This document shows, one piece after another, positions 40,056-48,077 of a stretch of 64,000 nucleotides of DNA. The position numbers and the translations under genes are program-made. Origin of the DNA: Rathayibacter sp. VKM Ac-2760. GTDB taxonomy: Bacteria; Actinomycetota; Actinomycetes; Actinomycetales; Microbacteriaceae. Numbering within the stretch: the first letter of the stretch is position 1; the number at the start of each line of letters is the position of its first letter. The notes under the pieces are model-generated. The model did no database searches and was not told the DNA's origin. It was given only the letters and a program-made list of their open reading frames with translations. The DNA lies in contig NZ_CP047173.1 of NCBI RefSeq assembly GCF_009834185.1, positions 992,001 to 1,056,000 on the forward strand, in the 5' to 3' direction.

Positions 40056-43013
40056 TTGAGAACACGCACCGCCCTGACCTCCGGCTGCGCGGCCCTCGCG
40101 CTCGCCGCCGGCGGTCTGCTGATCGCGCCCGCCGCGACAGCGACCACCACCGCGACACCGACCGCCGCCGCGCCCTCCTCCTTCGAGCGGGTGGACCTCG
40201 TCCGCCCCGCCTCGGCGCCGATCACCGAGCCCGCGAGCTACCCCTACCGGGAAGCCCTCACCGAGGTCGCGGTCGACCCGACCGACGCCTCGCTGACCCG
40301 CGGCGTCACGCCGTACGACCAGATCGCCCCGGCGCTCAACGACCTCGCCGCTCGCTCCGACCGCGTCTCGACCCAGGTGGTCGGGAAGTCCGGCCTCGGC
40401 CGCGACATCTACCTGGTCACCGTCACCGCGCCCGAGTCCGCCGCCGAGACCGCGCAGCAGGCCGAATGGCGCGACCGCCTGAAGAACGAGCCGGAGTCGG
40501 CCGCCGCCGACGCCGAGCTGATGGCCGAGTACAAGGTGCCGACCTGGTTCAACGGCAACATCCACGGCAACGAGTGGGAGGGATCCGACGCGATCCTGGA
40601 CTACATCGAGAAGGTGGCCACCGCCGAGGACGCCGAGACCGAGGCGCTCCTCGAGGGCAACCGCCTCTACTTCACCGTCACCAACAACCCCGACGGCCGG
40701 GCCCTCGGCCAGCGCGCCGTCGCGGCCGGCTACGACCCCAACCGCGACATGATCACGGGCGCGACCAACGAGGCGGCGGTCATCCGCGACCTCTCCAGCG
40801 TCCTCCAGCCGACCTACTTCATCGACATCCACGGCTACACCGGCATCCTCCAGGTCGAGCCCTGCGGCCCGCCGCACGGCGAGAACTACGAGTACGACCT
40901 GTTCCTGCCGCACGCCTACGCGACCGCGCTCGAGATCGAGCGCCGCGTCGTCGAGGCGGACGTGCCCGGCAACACCTACAAGGCGGCCGACGGCAGCGTC
41001 ACGACCGAGAACACCGGCCAGATCCTGATCCCCTACCGCGACATCCGCGCCGGCTGGGACGACTGGCCCCCGATCTTCGCACCCCAGTACGTCGCCTTCC
41101 AGGGCGCGATCACCAACACGGTCGAGCTCCCGCTGGGCCGCACGCCCAACGGGACGCCCGAGGAGATCGCCCAGGGCCAGGCCAACGCCGACATCGACAT
41201 CGAGGTCGCCGGGATCGTCATGGACGCCTCGGTCGACTACATCGAGGCCAACCGCGACGCTCTGCTGAGCAACCAGGTGCAGATCTTCGAGCGCGGCGTC
41301 ACCGGCGCCCCGGCCGTCGAGATCCCCGCCGACGTCACCGCGGCCGACCTGCCCGCCGGCACGCCGACCGAGTGGACCGAGATCTGGGACGAGACCGACG
41401 TCTACACGACCGAGTACCCCCGCGCCTACGTCATCCCCGCGGGCGACGCGCAGCGCTCCTCCTCCGACGCCGAGACCCTCGTCGCGCAGCTGCTCGCGCA
41501 CGGCGTCGAGGTCGACCGCACCACGACCGCGATGACCGCGGGCGGCACGACCTACGCCGCCGGCTCCTACGTCGTCGACATGCACCAGCCGGTCCGCGGC
41601 CTCGCGAACGTGCTGCTCTCCGACGGCACCGACATCTCCGAGCGCGTGCCCGAGATGTACGACGTCTCGGCCTGGAGCCTCTCGCTGCTCTGGGGCGCCG
41701 ACGTGATCCCGGTCGGCTCCACGCTCGACCCGATGCCCGCGGTCGAGCTCGAGCCGGTCACCGCGATCGCCCCGAGCGGCAGCGTCCCCGCCGACGCCGA
41801 CTACCTCGCCTTCGAGCCGCGCGGCGTGCTCGAGTACCAGGCGGTGAACGCGCTCCTGGGCGCCGCAGTCGCGCTCGAGCAGTTCGAGGACGGCACGATC
41901 GCCCTGCGCGCCGACGCCGACGGCCTCGCCGCCGCGAAGGCCGCCGCCGCCGAGTTCGGCGTCGACTTCACGGCGACCACCGCCGAGCGGATCGAGGACG
42001 AGGACGGCACCGCGCTCTCCGCCGTCCGCGTCGCCTACTCCGGCTCGCACGAGGACCGCGACGCGCTGGCCAAGCTCGGCTTCGCCGACGCGGTCGCCGT
42101 CACGGCGGACTCGCTGACTTCGGGCGAGACCGTTCTGTCCGACGTCGACGTCCTGCTCGTGGGCCGCGCGCTGTCGTTCACCCCGGAGCAGGCCGCGGGC
42201 CGCACCGCCGTCGAGGAGTTCCTCTGGGCAGGCGGCGACGTGGTGGGCCGCGGCGGGGCGGGAGCGGCGTTCGTGACCGACTTCGGCCTCGCGACGCTGA
42301 CCGCGCAGACCGGCACCGGCGGATCCAACGGCATCGTCTCGGTCGAGACCCCGGCCGACGGGATCCTCGGCGACTACCCGCAGGACACCGCGTTCGTCTC
42401 GCCCGCGCTGTGGTTCGACGGCTTCGACCTCGCCGTGACCGTCGAGCAGAGCTACGCCGCTGAGGACACCTTCGTCGCCGGCCACTGGGTCGACGCCGAG
42501 GGCCAGTCCCGGAGCGACGCGGCCGGGCAGGCCTCGGTCGTCTCCTTCGTGACGGGGTCGAACACCGAGGGCGTCCTCTTCGGCACCTCGCCGCTGTTCC
42601 GCAACCACCCGGTCGGCGCGTTCAGCGACGTCGCCCGGGCGCTGCTCGCCGTGGCGCCGGACGGCCCGGCCGTCGAGCTGCCGGGGACGCCCGAGCCGAC
42701 GGCGACGCCGACCGCGACTCCTGAGCCGACGGCGACTCCTGAGCCGACGGCGACTCCCGAGCCGACGGTGACCCCGGAGCCCTCCGCGACTCCGGAGCCG
42801 ACCGCGACCGCCGCTCCGACGACCGCGCCCACCGCGGCTCCTGAGCCGACCGCCACGGCGACCGCCGCTCCCGTCGCGAACCCCGGCACCGGCGGCCTCG
42901 CGTCGACCGGTGTCGACACCGGCCCCTGGCTGCTGCTCTCGGGAGGTGCTGTCGTGCTCGGTCTCGGCGCCCTGCTGATCGCCCGCGGCCGCCGCGAGGT
43001 CGAGGAGGCGTAG
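40056..43013 (+). CDS. Secreted M14 family zinc carboxypeptidase with LAxTG anchor
   Basis: A 985-residue exported protein starting at TTG (MRTRTALTSGCAALALAAGG: signal peptide, cleavage near ATA). The catalytic domain (~85-390) has the M14 zinc ligands His170 and Glu173 in NIHGNEWEG and His259 in FIDIHGYTG, with NNPDGR between. A long C-terminal part (~400-880) follows, then a threonine/proline-rich stalk with about six TPEPTA repeats and the sorting signal LASTG, hydrophobic helix, RGRR. It probably cleaves C-terminal residues from proteins or peptidoglycan peptides at the cell surface. Confidence 0.88.
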   Translation: MRTRTALTSGCAALALAAGGLLIAPAATATTTATPTAAAPSSFERVDLVRPASAPITEPASYPYREALTEVAVDPTDASLTRGVTPYDQIAPALNDLAARSDRVSTQVVGKSGLGRDIYLVTVTAPESAAETAQQAEWRDRLKNEPESAAADAELMAEYKVPTWFNGNIHGNEWEGSDAILDYIEKVATAEDAETEALLEGNRLYFTVTNNPDGRALGQRAVAAGYDPNRDMITGATNEAAVIRDLSSVLQPTYFIDIHGYTGILQVEPCGPPHGENYEYDLFLPHAYATALEIERRVVEADVPGNTYKAADGSVTTENTGQILIPYRDIRAGWDDWPPIFAPQYVAFQGAITNTVELPLGRTPNGTPEEIAQGQANADIDIEVAGIVMDASVDYIEANRDALLSNQVQIFERGVTGAPAVEIPADVTAADLPAGTPTEWTEIWDETDVYTTEYPRAYVIPAGDAQRSSSDAETLVAQLLAHGVEVDRTTTAMTAGGTTYAAGSYVVDMHQPVRGLANVLLSDGTDISERVPEMYDVSAWSLSLLWGADVIPVGSTLDPMPAVELEPVTAIAPSGSVPADADYLAFEPRGVLEYQAVNALLGAAVALEQFEDGTIALRADADGLAAAKAAAAEFGVDFTATTAERIEDEDGTALSAVRVAYSGSHEDRDALAKLGFADAVAVTADSLTSGETVLSDVDVLLVGRALSFTPEQAAGRTAVEEFLWAGGDVVGRGGAGAAFVTDFGLATLTAQTGTGGSNGIVSVETPADGILGDYPQDTAFVSPALWFDGFDLAVTVEQSYAAEDTFVAGHWVDAEGQSRSDAAGQASVVSFVTGSNTEGVLFGTSPLFRNHPVGAFSDVARALLAVAPDGPAVELPGTPEPTATPTATPEPTATPEPTATPEPTVTPEPSATPEPTATAAPTTAPTAAPEPTATATAAPVANPGTGGLASTGVDTGPWLLLSGGAVVLGLGALLIARGRREVEEA
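42692..42850 (+). repeat. 18-bp tandem repeats coding the TPEPTA stalk
   Basis: Repeats of ACTCCTGAGCCGACGGCG and variants inside the carboxypeptidase gene. Copy number changes would only lengthen or shorten the wall-spanning stalk. Confidence 0.8.
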
Positions 43014-43018
43014 CCTCC

Positions 43019-43063
43019 GCTGCGGGAGGGCCGGCGAGCACGATCCGCCGGCCCTCCCGCAGC
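43019..43063 (+). terminator. Strong terminator after the carboxypeptidase gene
   Basis: Perfect 18-bp stem GCTGCGGGAGGGCCGGCG with its complement and a 9-base loop, followed by TCTTCC. Confidence 0.9.
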
Positions 43064-43121
43064 TCTTCCCCTGCACCGCCGCACGACAGCACCACCGCAC
43101 CCGCACCACCGAGGAGTCCCG

Positions 43122-43706
43122 ATGCCGCCCCGTACCGCCCGCACCCTCGGGATCGTCCTCGCGGTCCTGGGCGTCGTCGCCGTGATCGTCGCGATCGTCC
43201 TCCTCGTCCGCCCGGCCGACGGCGCCGGAGCCCCGACCTCGACCCCGGTCGCCCCCTCCGCCACCGCCCCGTCGACCGCGCCCACCGAACCCGGAACCAC
43301 CGAGACCGAGACCAGCGGACCCGCGACGGAGACGACCACCCCCACCACGGCCGCCCCCTCGGACACCTCTCCGAGCGAGGGCATCGTCGCCTCGCCCGCC
43401 CCCGGCTCCACCGCCGCGCCGGCCGTCGTCTCCTTCACCGCCTCGCCCACGACCATCGACTGCGCGGGCGATCGCACCGCCTCCGTCCCCGTGGCGCTCT
43501 CCTGGCAGACCGAGGGCGGCGTCGCCGCCCGCCTCGCCGTCGGCACGACCGACGCGCAGTCCGGCGCCCCCGTCGACCTCTCCGCGACCGGCTACTCCGC
43601 CCTCGCCGTCCCCTGCCGCGACGCCGAGACCCTGATCACCCTCGCCGTCGAGTCCGCCGACGGCACGGTGACGCGACGCACCCTCGTCCTGACCACGTCC
43701 GAGTAG
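43122..43706 (+). CDS. Membrane-anchored protein of unknown function
   Basis: A 194-residue protein: an N-terminal transmembrane helix (~9-28, GIVLAVLGVVAVIVAIVLLV) and a threonine/proline/serine-rich linker (~32-100) lead to a small external beta domain (~100-194) with two cysteines (in TIDCAGD and AVPCRDA) that could form a disulfide. The domain has no recognised family. ATG with GAGGAG upstream. It follows the carboxypeptidase gene after a strong terminator; a family B palindrome lies downstream. Confidence 0.7.
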   Translation: MPPRTARTLGIVLAVLGVVAVIVAIVLLVRPADGAGAPTSTPVAPSATAPSTAPTEPGTTETETSGPATETTTPTTAAPSDTSPSEGIVASPAPGSTAAPAVVSFTASPTTIDCAGDRTASVPVALSWQTEGGVAARLAVGTTDAQSGAPVDLSATGYSALAVPCRDAETLITLAVESADGTVTRRTLVLTTSE

Positions 43707-43717
43707 CCCCTCCCCTC

Positions 43718-43780
43718 CGCGAGATGCCACTTGTGCACGCGACACGCCGAGAAAAGCGCGCACAAGTGGCATCTCGCGGG
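43718..43780. repeat. Palindromic repeat family B, copy 5
   Basis: Perfect 19-bp arms CCGCGAGATGCCACTTGTG and complement, centre CACGCGACACGCCGAGAAAA. It lies 11 bases after one gene and 38 before the next, both forward. Confidence 0.9.
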
Positions 43781-43818
43781 AGGCGGCCGGACTCGCCCGC
43801 ACGGCAGAATGGACCCCG

Positions 43819-44739
43819 ATGACCTCCACCCCGCCTCCGCTCGGCCTGCTCCTCGACGTCGACGGCCCGATCGCCAGCCCGATCAGCCGCACGATCGCCA
43901 TCGACTCGATCGCCGACGACCTCGTCGCGCTCGCGAACGCGGGCATCCCGCTCGTGTTCAACACGGGCCGATCCGATGCGTTCCTGCGCGAGCGGGTGCT
44001 GCCCCCGCTGCTCGAGCGCGGCGTCTCGGCCGACGCGCGGATCGTCTGCGTCTGCGAGAAGGGCGCCGTCTGGTTCACCGTCGACTACCGCGGCACCTCC
44101 GAGCCGATCGTCGACGAATCGCTCGCGATCCCGGCGGCGGTCGCCCGCGACCTCGAGCGGATGATCCGCCAGGACTACGACGACCTCGTCTTCTTCGACG
44201 AGACCAAGCGCGCGATGGTCTCGGCGGAGCAGCTCGTCGACCTCTCCAGCGAGGACTACCTCGAGCGCCAGCTCGTCTTCGACGCCGACGCGCTGCAGAT
44301 CATGACCGCGGCCGGCCTCGGCGTCGAGCGCCGCGGCATCCGCTACCCGAACGACACCGGCGCCGTCGAGTACCGCATCGACCCCACGGTGATCTCCACC
44401 GACATCGAGTCGAACCGCCTCGGCAAGGACCTCGGCGCCCAGCGCGCCGTCGAGCTGCTCGGCGCCACCGGGCCGATCCCGCAGCGCTGGCGCACGGTCG
44501 GCGACTCCCGCAGCGACTACGCGATGGCCGACTGGCTCTCCGAGCACGCCTACGACGTCGCCCACGTCGACGTGCGCCCCGCGGAGGGAGTGCCGGACAA
44601 GCCCTACCCGATCCTGGTGGTCGACGGCGCGATCAACGACGAGGCCGGCGCCGCCGTGCTGCGCCGCTGGACCGAGCTCGTCGCCGACGAGACGACGCCC
44701 GAGGTCGGCGGCGGCATCTCCCTCCACGTCGCGGGCTGA
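43819..44739 (+). CDS. HAD-superfamily hydrolase (Cof/sucrose-phosphatase-like)
   Basis: A 306-residue phosphatase. Motif I is LLLDVDGPIA (Asp13 nucleophile, Asp15 acid), motif II VFNTGR with Thr, motif III a lysine around RLGKDLG, and motif IV GDSRSDYAMADW. The cap insert between motifs II and III is of type C2, as in sugar- and cofactor-phosphatases. The CAGAAT box eight bases before the ATG suggests a nearly leaderless mRNA. Its natural phosphate ester is not known. Confidence 0.86.
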   Translation: MTSTPPPLGLLLDVDGPIASPISRTIAIDSIADDLVALANAGIPLVFNTGRSDAFLRERVLPPLLERGVSADARIVCVCEKGAVWFTVDYRGTSEPIVDESLAIPAAVARDLERMIRQDYDDLVFFDETKRAMVSAEQLVDLSSEDYLERQLVFDADALQIMTAAGLGVERRGIRYPNDTGAVEYRIDPTVISTDIESNRLGKDLGAQRAVELLGATGPIPQRWRTVGDSRSDYAMADWLSEHAYDVAHVDVRPAEGVPDKPYPILVVDGAINDEAGAAVLRRWTELVADETTPEVGGGISLHVAG

Positions 44740-44774
44740 AGCGCCAGCCCCTCGCCCGGGGCGGCCGGGCCCGT

Positions 44775-44780
44775 TAGCGT
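44775..44780 (+). promoter_or_regulatory. -10 box TAGCGT, nearly leaderless SDR mRNA
   Basis: TAGCGT ends seven bases before the ATG at 44788. Confidence 0.5.
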
Positions 44781-44787
44781 TCGGGGC

Positions 44788-45642
44788 ATGAGAATCGCAG
44801 TCACCGGTGGATCCGGCAAACTCGGCCGCAGCGTCGTCGCCCGCCTCCGCGAGTCCGGCCACGACGTCTTCAACCTCGACCGCGCGGGCGACCGCGGAGC
44901 CGGCTTCGTCCGGATCGACGTCGCCGACTACGGGCAGGTGATCGACGCGCTGCAGGCGGTCGGCGACCAGTACGACGGCATCGACGCCCTCGTGCACCTC
45001 GCCGCCATCCCGGCGCCCGGCATCGTCCCCGACATCGCGACCTTCCACAACAACATGACGGCGACGTTCAACGTCTTCCACGCGGCCATCCGCGCGGGCA
45101 TCCGGACCATCGTCTACGCCTCCAGCGAGACCGTGCTCGGCCTGCCGTTCGACGTGCCGCCGCCCTACATCCCGGTGGACGAGAAGTACCCGGCCCGCCC
45201 GGAGTCGGTCTACTCGCTCACCAAGCACCTCGAGGAGCAGCTCGCGATCGAGCTCTGCCGCTGGCACGAGGACCTGACGATCATCGGCCTGCGCTTCTCG
45301 AACGTGATGGACGAGGCGGACTACGCCGAGTTCCCGTCCTTCGACTCCGACGCGATGCTCCGCAAGTGGAACCTCTGGGGCTACATCGACGGTCGCGACG
45401 GCGCGCAGGCGGTCGAGAAGGCCCTCCAGCACGGGACGCCGGGCTTCGACCGCTTCATCATCGCCGCGGCGGACACCGTGATGACCCGCCCCAACGCCGA
45501 GCTGGTCGCCGAGGTCTTCCCCGGCGTCGAGCTGCACGGCGACCTCGGCGTGAACGACACGCTCCTCTCGATCGACCACGCCCGCGAGGTGCTCGGCTAC
45601 GCCCCGGAGCACTCCTGGCGCGACTCGCAGCAGGCCCGCTGA
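44788..45642 (+). CDS. NAD(P)-dependent oxidoreductase, NAD-dependent epimerase/dehydratase family
   Basis: A 284-residue extended short-chain dehydrogenase. The nucleotide-binding motif VTGGSGKLGRSV opens the protein; the catalytic residues are Ser112 or Ser113 in YASSET, Tyr142 and Lys146 (VYSLTKHLEE). The sequence layout resembles uronate dehydrogenases and nucleotide-sugar epimerases. It ends beside the 92-bp repeat array, facing the aldo/keto reductase gene on the other side. Confidence 0.87.
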   Translation: MRIAVTGGSGKLGRSVVARLRESGHDVFNLDRAGDRGAGFVRIDVADYGQVIDALQAVGDQYDGIDALVHLAAIPAPGIVPDIATFHNNMTATFNVFHAAIRAGIRTIVYASSETVLGLPFDVPPPYIPVDEKYPARPESVYSLTKHLEEQLAIELCRWHEDLTIIGLRFSNVMDEADYAEFPSFDSDAMLRKWNLWGYIDGRDGAQAVEKALQHGTPGFDRFIIAAADTVMTRPNAELVAEVFPGVELHGDLGVNDTLLSIDHAREVLGYAPEHSWRDSQQAR

Positions 45643-45664
45643 CCTCGGGCTCGCCGGAACGGCT

Positions 45665-45699
45665 CCGGCTCGCGGGGATCCTCGGATCCCGCGAGCCGG
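45665..45699. repeat. Hairpin at the left edge of the 92-bp array
   Basis: CCGGCTCGCGGGGATCC and GGATCCCGCGAGCCGG form a 16-bp stem with one bulged G, just after the SDR stop codon. It can act as a terminator for that gene. Confidence 0.75.
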
Positions 45700-45711
45700 G
45701 GCCGTTTGCGC

Positions 45712-46171
45712 GTGCCGGAGGTGTGCCGGGCTGAGGTTGGGCTCGTGGTTCCGTGTCCGGCTCGCGGAAATCGTCGGTTCCGGCGTGCCGAGGCAGGTTC
45801 CACGTGCCGGAGGCGTCCCGGGCTGAAGTTCGGCTCGTGGTTCCGTGTCCGGCTCGCGGAAATCGTCGGTTCCGGCGTGCCGAGGCAGGTTCCACGTGCC
45901 GGAGGTGTGCCGGGCTGACGTTGGGCTCGTGGTTCCGTGTCCGGCTCGCGGGAGTCGTCGGTTTCGGCGTGCCGGAGCTGTTTCCGCGTGCCGGAGGTGT
46001 GCCGGGCTGAGGTTCGGCTCGTGGTTCCGCGTCCGGCTCGCGGGAGTCGTCGGTTTCGGCGTGCCGGAGCTGTTTCCGCGTGCCGGAGGTGTGCCGGGCA
46101 GACGTTGGGCTCGTGGTTCCGTGTCCGGCTCGCGGGAATCGTCGGTTCCCGCGTGCCGAGGCCGTTTCTGC
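45712..46171. repeat. Tandem array of five 92-bp repeats
   Basis: Units begin with GTGCCGGAG at 45712, 45804, 45896, 45988 and 46080; a sixth, degenerate unit begins at 46172. Period is exactly 92 bp. Units 1-2 end in GGCAGGTTCCAC and units 3-4 in GAGCTGTTTCCGC, with unit 5 intermediate. Since 92 is not divisible by three, all frames are read through and no protein is conserved. The array occupies the 651-bp gap 45643-46293 between convergent genes. Confidence 0.92.
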
Positions 46172-46210
46172 GTGCCGGAGGTGTCCCACACGAGCTCCGG
46201 CACGCGGAAA

Positions 46211-46255
46211 CGCCTCCGGCTCGCAGGGATCCGAGGATCCTGCGAGCCGGAGGCG
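46211..46255. repeat. Hairpin at the right edge of the 92-bp array
   Basis: CGCCTCCGGCTCGCAGGGATCC and its complement form a ~20-bp stem around GA. Its sequence matches the left-edge hairpin (CCGGCTCGC...GGATCC), so the array is framed by two copies of the same hairpin. Confidence 0.8.
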
Positions 46256-46293
46256 TTCGTGCGAGCCGGAGGTGCCGGCTCCGACGACCCGGG

Positions 46294-47139
46294 TCAGCTC
46301 GGGATGTAGTTGAACTCGTCCGGGTTCGGGCCGGTGCGCTCGTCGCGGTTGAGCGCGGAGATCGCGGTCATCGACTCGTCGTCCAGCTCGAAGTCGAAGA
46401 GCGCGAAGTTCTCCTCCACGCGCTTGCGGGTGACCGACTTCGGGAAGACGATGTCGCCGCGCTGGATGTGCCAGCGCAGGACGACCTGCGCGGGGGAGCG
46501 GTCGACGCTGTGCGCGATGCGCACGATCGCCTCGTCGTCCAGGACCTTGCCCTGCGCGATCGGCGACCAGGCCTCGGTCGCGATGCCGTGCTCAACGCCG
46601 TAGGCGCGGAGCTCCTCCTGCGTGAGGAAGGGGTGCACCTCGATCTGGTTCACGGCCGGGACGATCGTCGCCTCGGCGCGGAGCCGGTTGAGGTGGTTGG
46701 TCTGGAAGTTGGAGACGCCGATCGCCTTCGCCTTGCCGCTGCGGTAGATCTCCTCCATCGCCTTCCAGGTCTCCAGGTAGTCGCCGACCTTCGGCAGCGG
46801 CCAGTGGATGAGGAAGAGGTCGACGTAGTCGAACTTCAGCTCGGCGAGGGTGTCGTCGATCGCCTGCAGGGCGTCCTCGCGGGCGTGGAAGCCGTTGTTG
46901 AGCTTCGAGGTGACGAAGACCTCGGAGCGGTCGAGGCCGGAGGCGCGCACGGCCTCGCCGACGCCGGCCTCGTTGCCGTACATCTCGGCGGTGTCGATGT
47001 GGCGGTAGCCGACCTCGAGAGCGGCGAGAGTCGCGTCCTTGGTCTCGGCGGGGTCGATCTGGAAGACACCGAAGCCCAGCTGCGGGATCTCGACTCCGTT
47101 GTTGAGGGTGATCGTGGGGACAGTGTTGTCCGTGCTCAT
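46294..47139 (-). CDS. Aldo/keto reductase
   Basis: A 281-residue AKR of the 2,5-diketo-gluconate reductase-like branch. The catalytic tetrad is complete: Asp49, Tyr54 (DTAEMYGNE), Lys79 (VTSKLNN) and His112 (LIHWPLP). The NADPH-binding end contains FPKSVTRKRVEEN. It reduces aldehydes or keto sugars. ATG with AAAGGA upstream. The 12-bp palindrome GCAAGGCCTTGC at 47224-47235 in its upstream region is a possible regulatory site. Confidence 0.93.
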   Translation of the reverse strand: MSTDNTVPTITLNNGVEIPQLGFGVFQIDPAETKDATLAALEVGYRHIDTAEMYGNEAGVGEAVRASGLDRSEVFVTSKLNNGFHAREDALQAIDDTLAELKFDYVDLFLIHWPLPKVGDYLETWKAMEEIYRSGKAKAIGVSNFQTNHLNRLRAEATIVPAVNQIEVHPFLTQEELRAYGVEHGIATEAWSPIAQGKVLDDEAIVRIAHSVDRSPAQVVLRWHIQRGDIVFPKSVTRKRVEENFALFDFELDDESMTAISALNRDERTGPNPDEFNYIPS

Positions 47140-47289
47140 ACTCGAGCGTCCTTTCGTCCGGGGATCGGCCGCGTCGGAGAGCATGCGGCCGGAGTCCAGT
47201 TCACGCCCCGGGGCCTCCCAGGTGCAAGGCCTTGCGCGTCCGGCGAACATCGGCGGTCGTCCGGCGCCGTCAGGGCTGCAGGGAACGAC

Positions 47290-47321
47290 GAAGGCCCCCG
47301 GCACGGATGCCGGGGGCCTTC
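47290..47321 (-). terminator. Terminator of the GlsB gene
   Basis: Perfect 14-bp stem GAAGGCCCCCGGCA / TGCCGGGGGCCTTC with CGGA loop, 14 bp after the GlsB stop codon. Confidence 0.9.
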
Positions 47322-47334
47322 GGGAGTCGCGTGA

Positions 47335-47601
47335 TTACGCGCGGGACTTGCGTCCGGTGATCGCACCGTAGATCAGCAGCACGATGATCGCGCCGACCAC
47401 CGCGAGGATGATGCTGACGAGGTTGAAGCCCATCGGGTCGTCGCGCCCGAAGAGCGCGCCGCCGATGAATCCTCCGAGGAGGGCGCCGACGATGCCGAGG
47501 ATGATGGTGATGATCCATCCGCCGCCCTGCTTGCCGGGCAGGATGAGCTTTGCGAGTGCGCCGGCGATGAGGCCGAGAACGATCCAACCGATGATGCCCA
47601 T
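47335..47601 (-). CDS. GlsB/YeaQ/YmgE family stress response membrane protein
   Basis: An 88-residue protein with three hydrophobic glycine-rich segments (IIGWIVLGLIAGALAKLI; IITIILGIVGALLGGFIGGALFG; LVSIILAVVGAIIVLLIYGAI) and the family signature LPGKQGGGWIITI. Members are induced by envelope or general stress; their molecular function is unclear. AAGGAGA lies seven bases before the ATG. Ends at a strong terminator. Confidence 0.93.
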   Translation of the reverse strand: MGIIGWIVLGLIAGALAKLILPGKQGGGWIITIILGIVGALLGGFIGGALFGRDDPMGFNLVSIILAVVGAIIVLLIYGAITGRKSRA

Positions 47602-47689
47602 GATGTGTCTCCTTCGTAGTGTGCTCGACCGGCCGTTCCGGTGCGAGCGTCAACGCCTGTCGTGAAGGCGTCCTTGCAGATGCTGTCGG

Positions 47690-47923
47690 TCAGCGGAGTG
47701 AGCGCTGCACCTTCGCGCGGGCCTTGTCGGCGACCGCGGAGAAGTGCTTCGCCTCGCGCTTCGAGGTCTTCTTGAGCTTCTTGCGCGTCTTCTTCGTGGC
47801 CGGGTCGTTCCACACACCGAGTGCGAGATGGCGGAGCTCTTCGTAGCGTCCGCGACCGGCGCGGGCGCCGAAGACGTACGCGGCGAGGGCGACGAGCGCC
47901 AGCAGGACGAGGCGGGGATTCAT
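47690..47923 (-). CDS. Small membrane-anchored hypothetical protein
   Basis: A 77-residue protein: one N-terminal hydrophobic helix (RLVLLALVALAAYVFGA), then a very basic, lysine-rich tail (ATKKTRKKLKKTSKREAKHF). This build resembles small YtxH-like or stress-associated proteins, but I cannot assign a family. AAGGG precedes the ATG. Located 88 bp upstream of GlsB on the same strand, possibly co-transcribed under stress. Confidence 0.65.
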   Translation of the reverse strand: MNPRLVLLALVALAAYVFGARAGRGRYEELRHLALGVWNDPATKKTRKKLKKTSKREAKHFSAVADKARAKVQRSLR

Positions 47924-48077
47924 GCGGTGACCCTTCCATCGGAGAGAGCACAGGGTCGTGCTCGGCCCCTATTCCACTCTCCTGCGGATGCCGTGACAAT
48001 TCAGGGCTAGACCGTTGACAGCGACAGCGCTGATCTGCTTCGTCGCGCGCGTTCTATCAGACGATCGGTGCAGAGGT

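Noticed and set aside
39507..44078. A 1,523-codon reverse-strand open frame
   Set aside because: It runs antisense through the carboxypeptidase, GntP and other forward genes, which have domains, signal peptides and ribosome binding sites. Long antisense frames are normal in high-GC DNA.
45712..46171. CRISPR array
   Set aside because: Repeats are 92 bp and contiguous with no unique spacers, and there are no cas genes.
45700..46310. Open frames with repeated peptides across the 92-bp array
   Set aside because: The 92-bp period shifts frame each unit, so the 'repeat protein' is a by-product of DNA repetition. No start or codon bias supports it.
47224..47235. Operator for the aldo/keto reductase (GCAAGGCCTTGC)
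   Set aside because: A single 12-bp palindrome without a second copy or nearby regulator is too weak to list as a feature.
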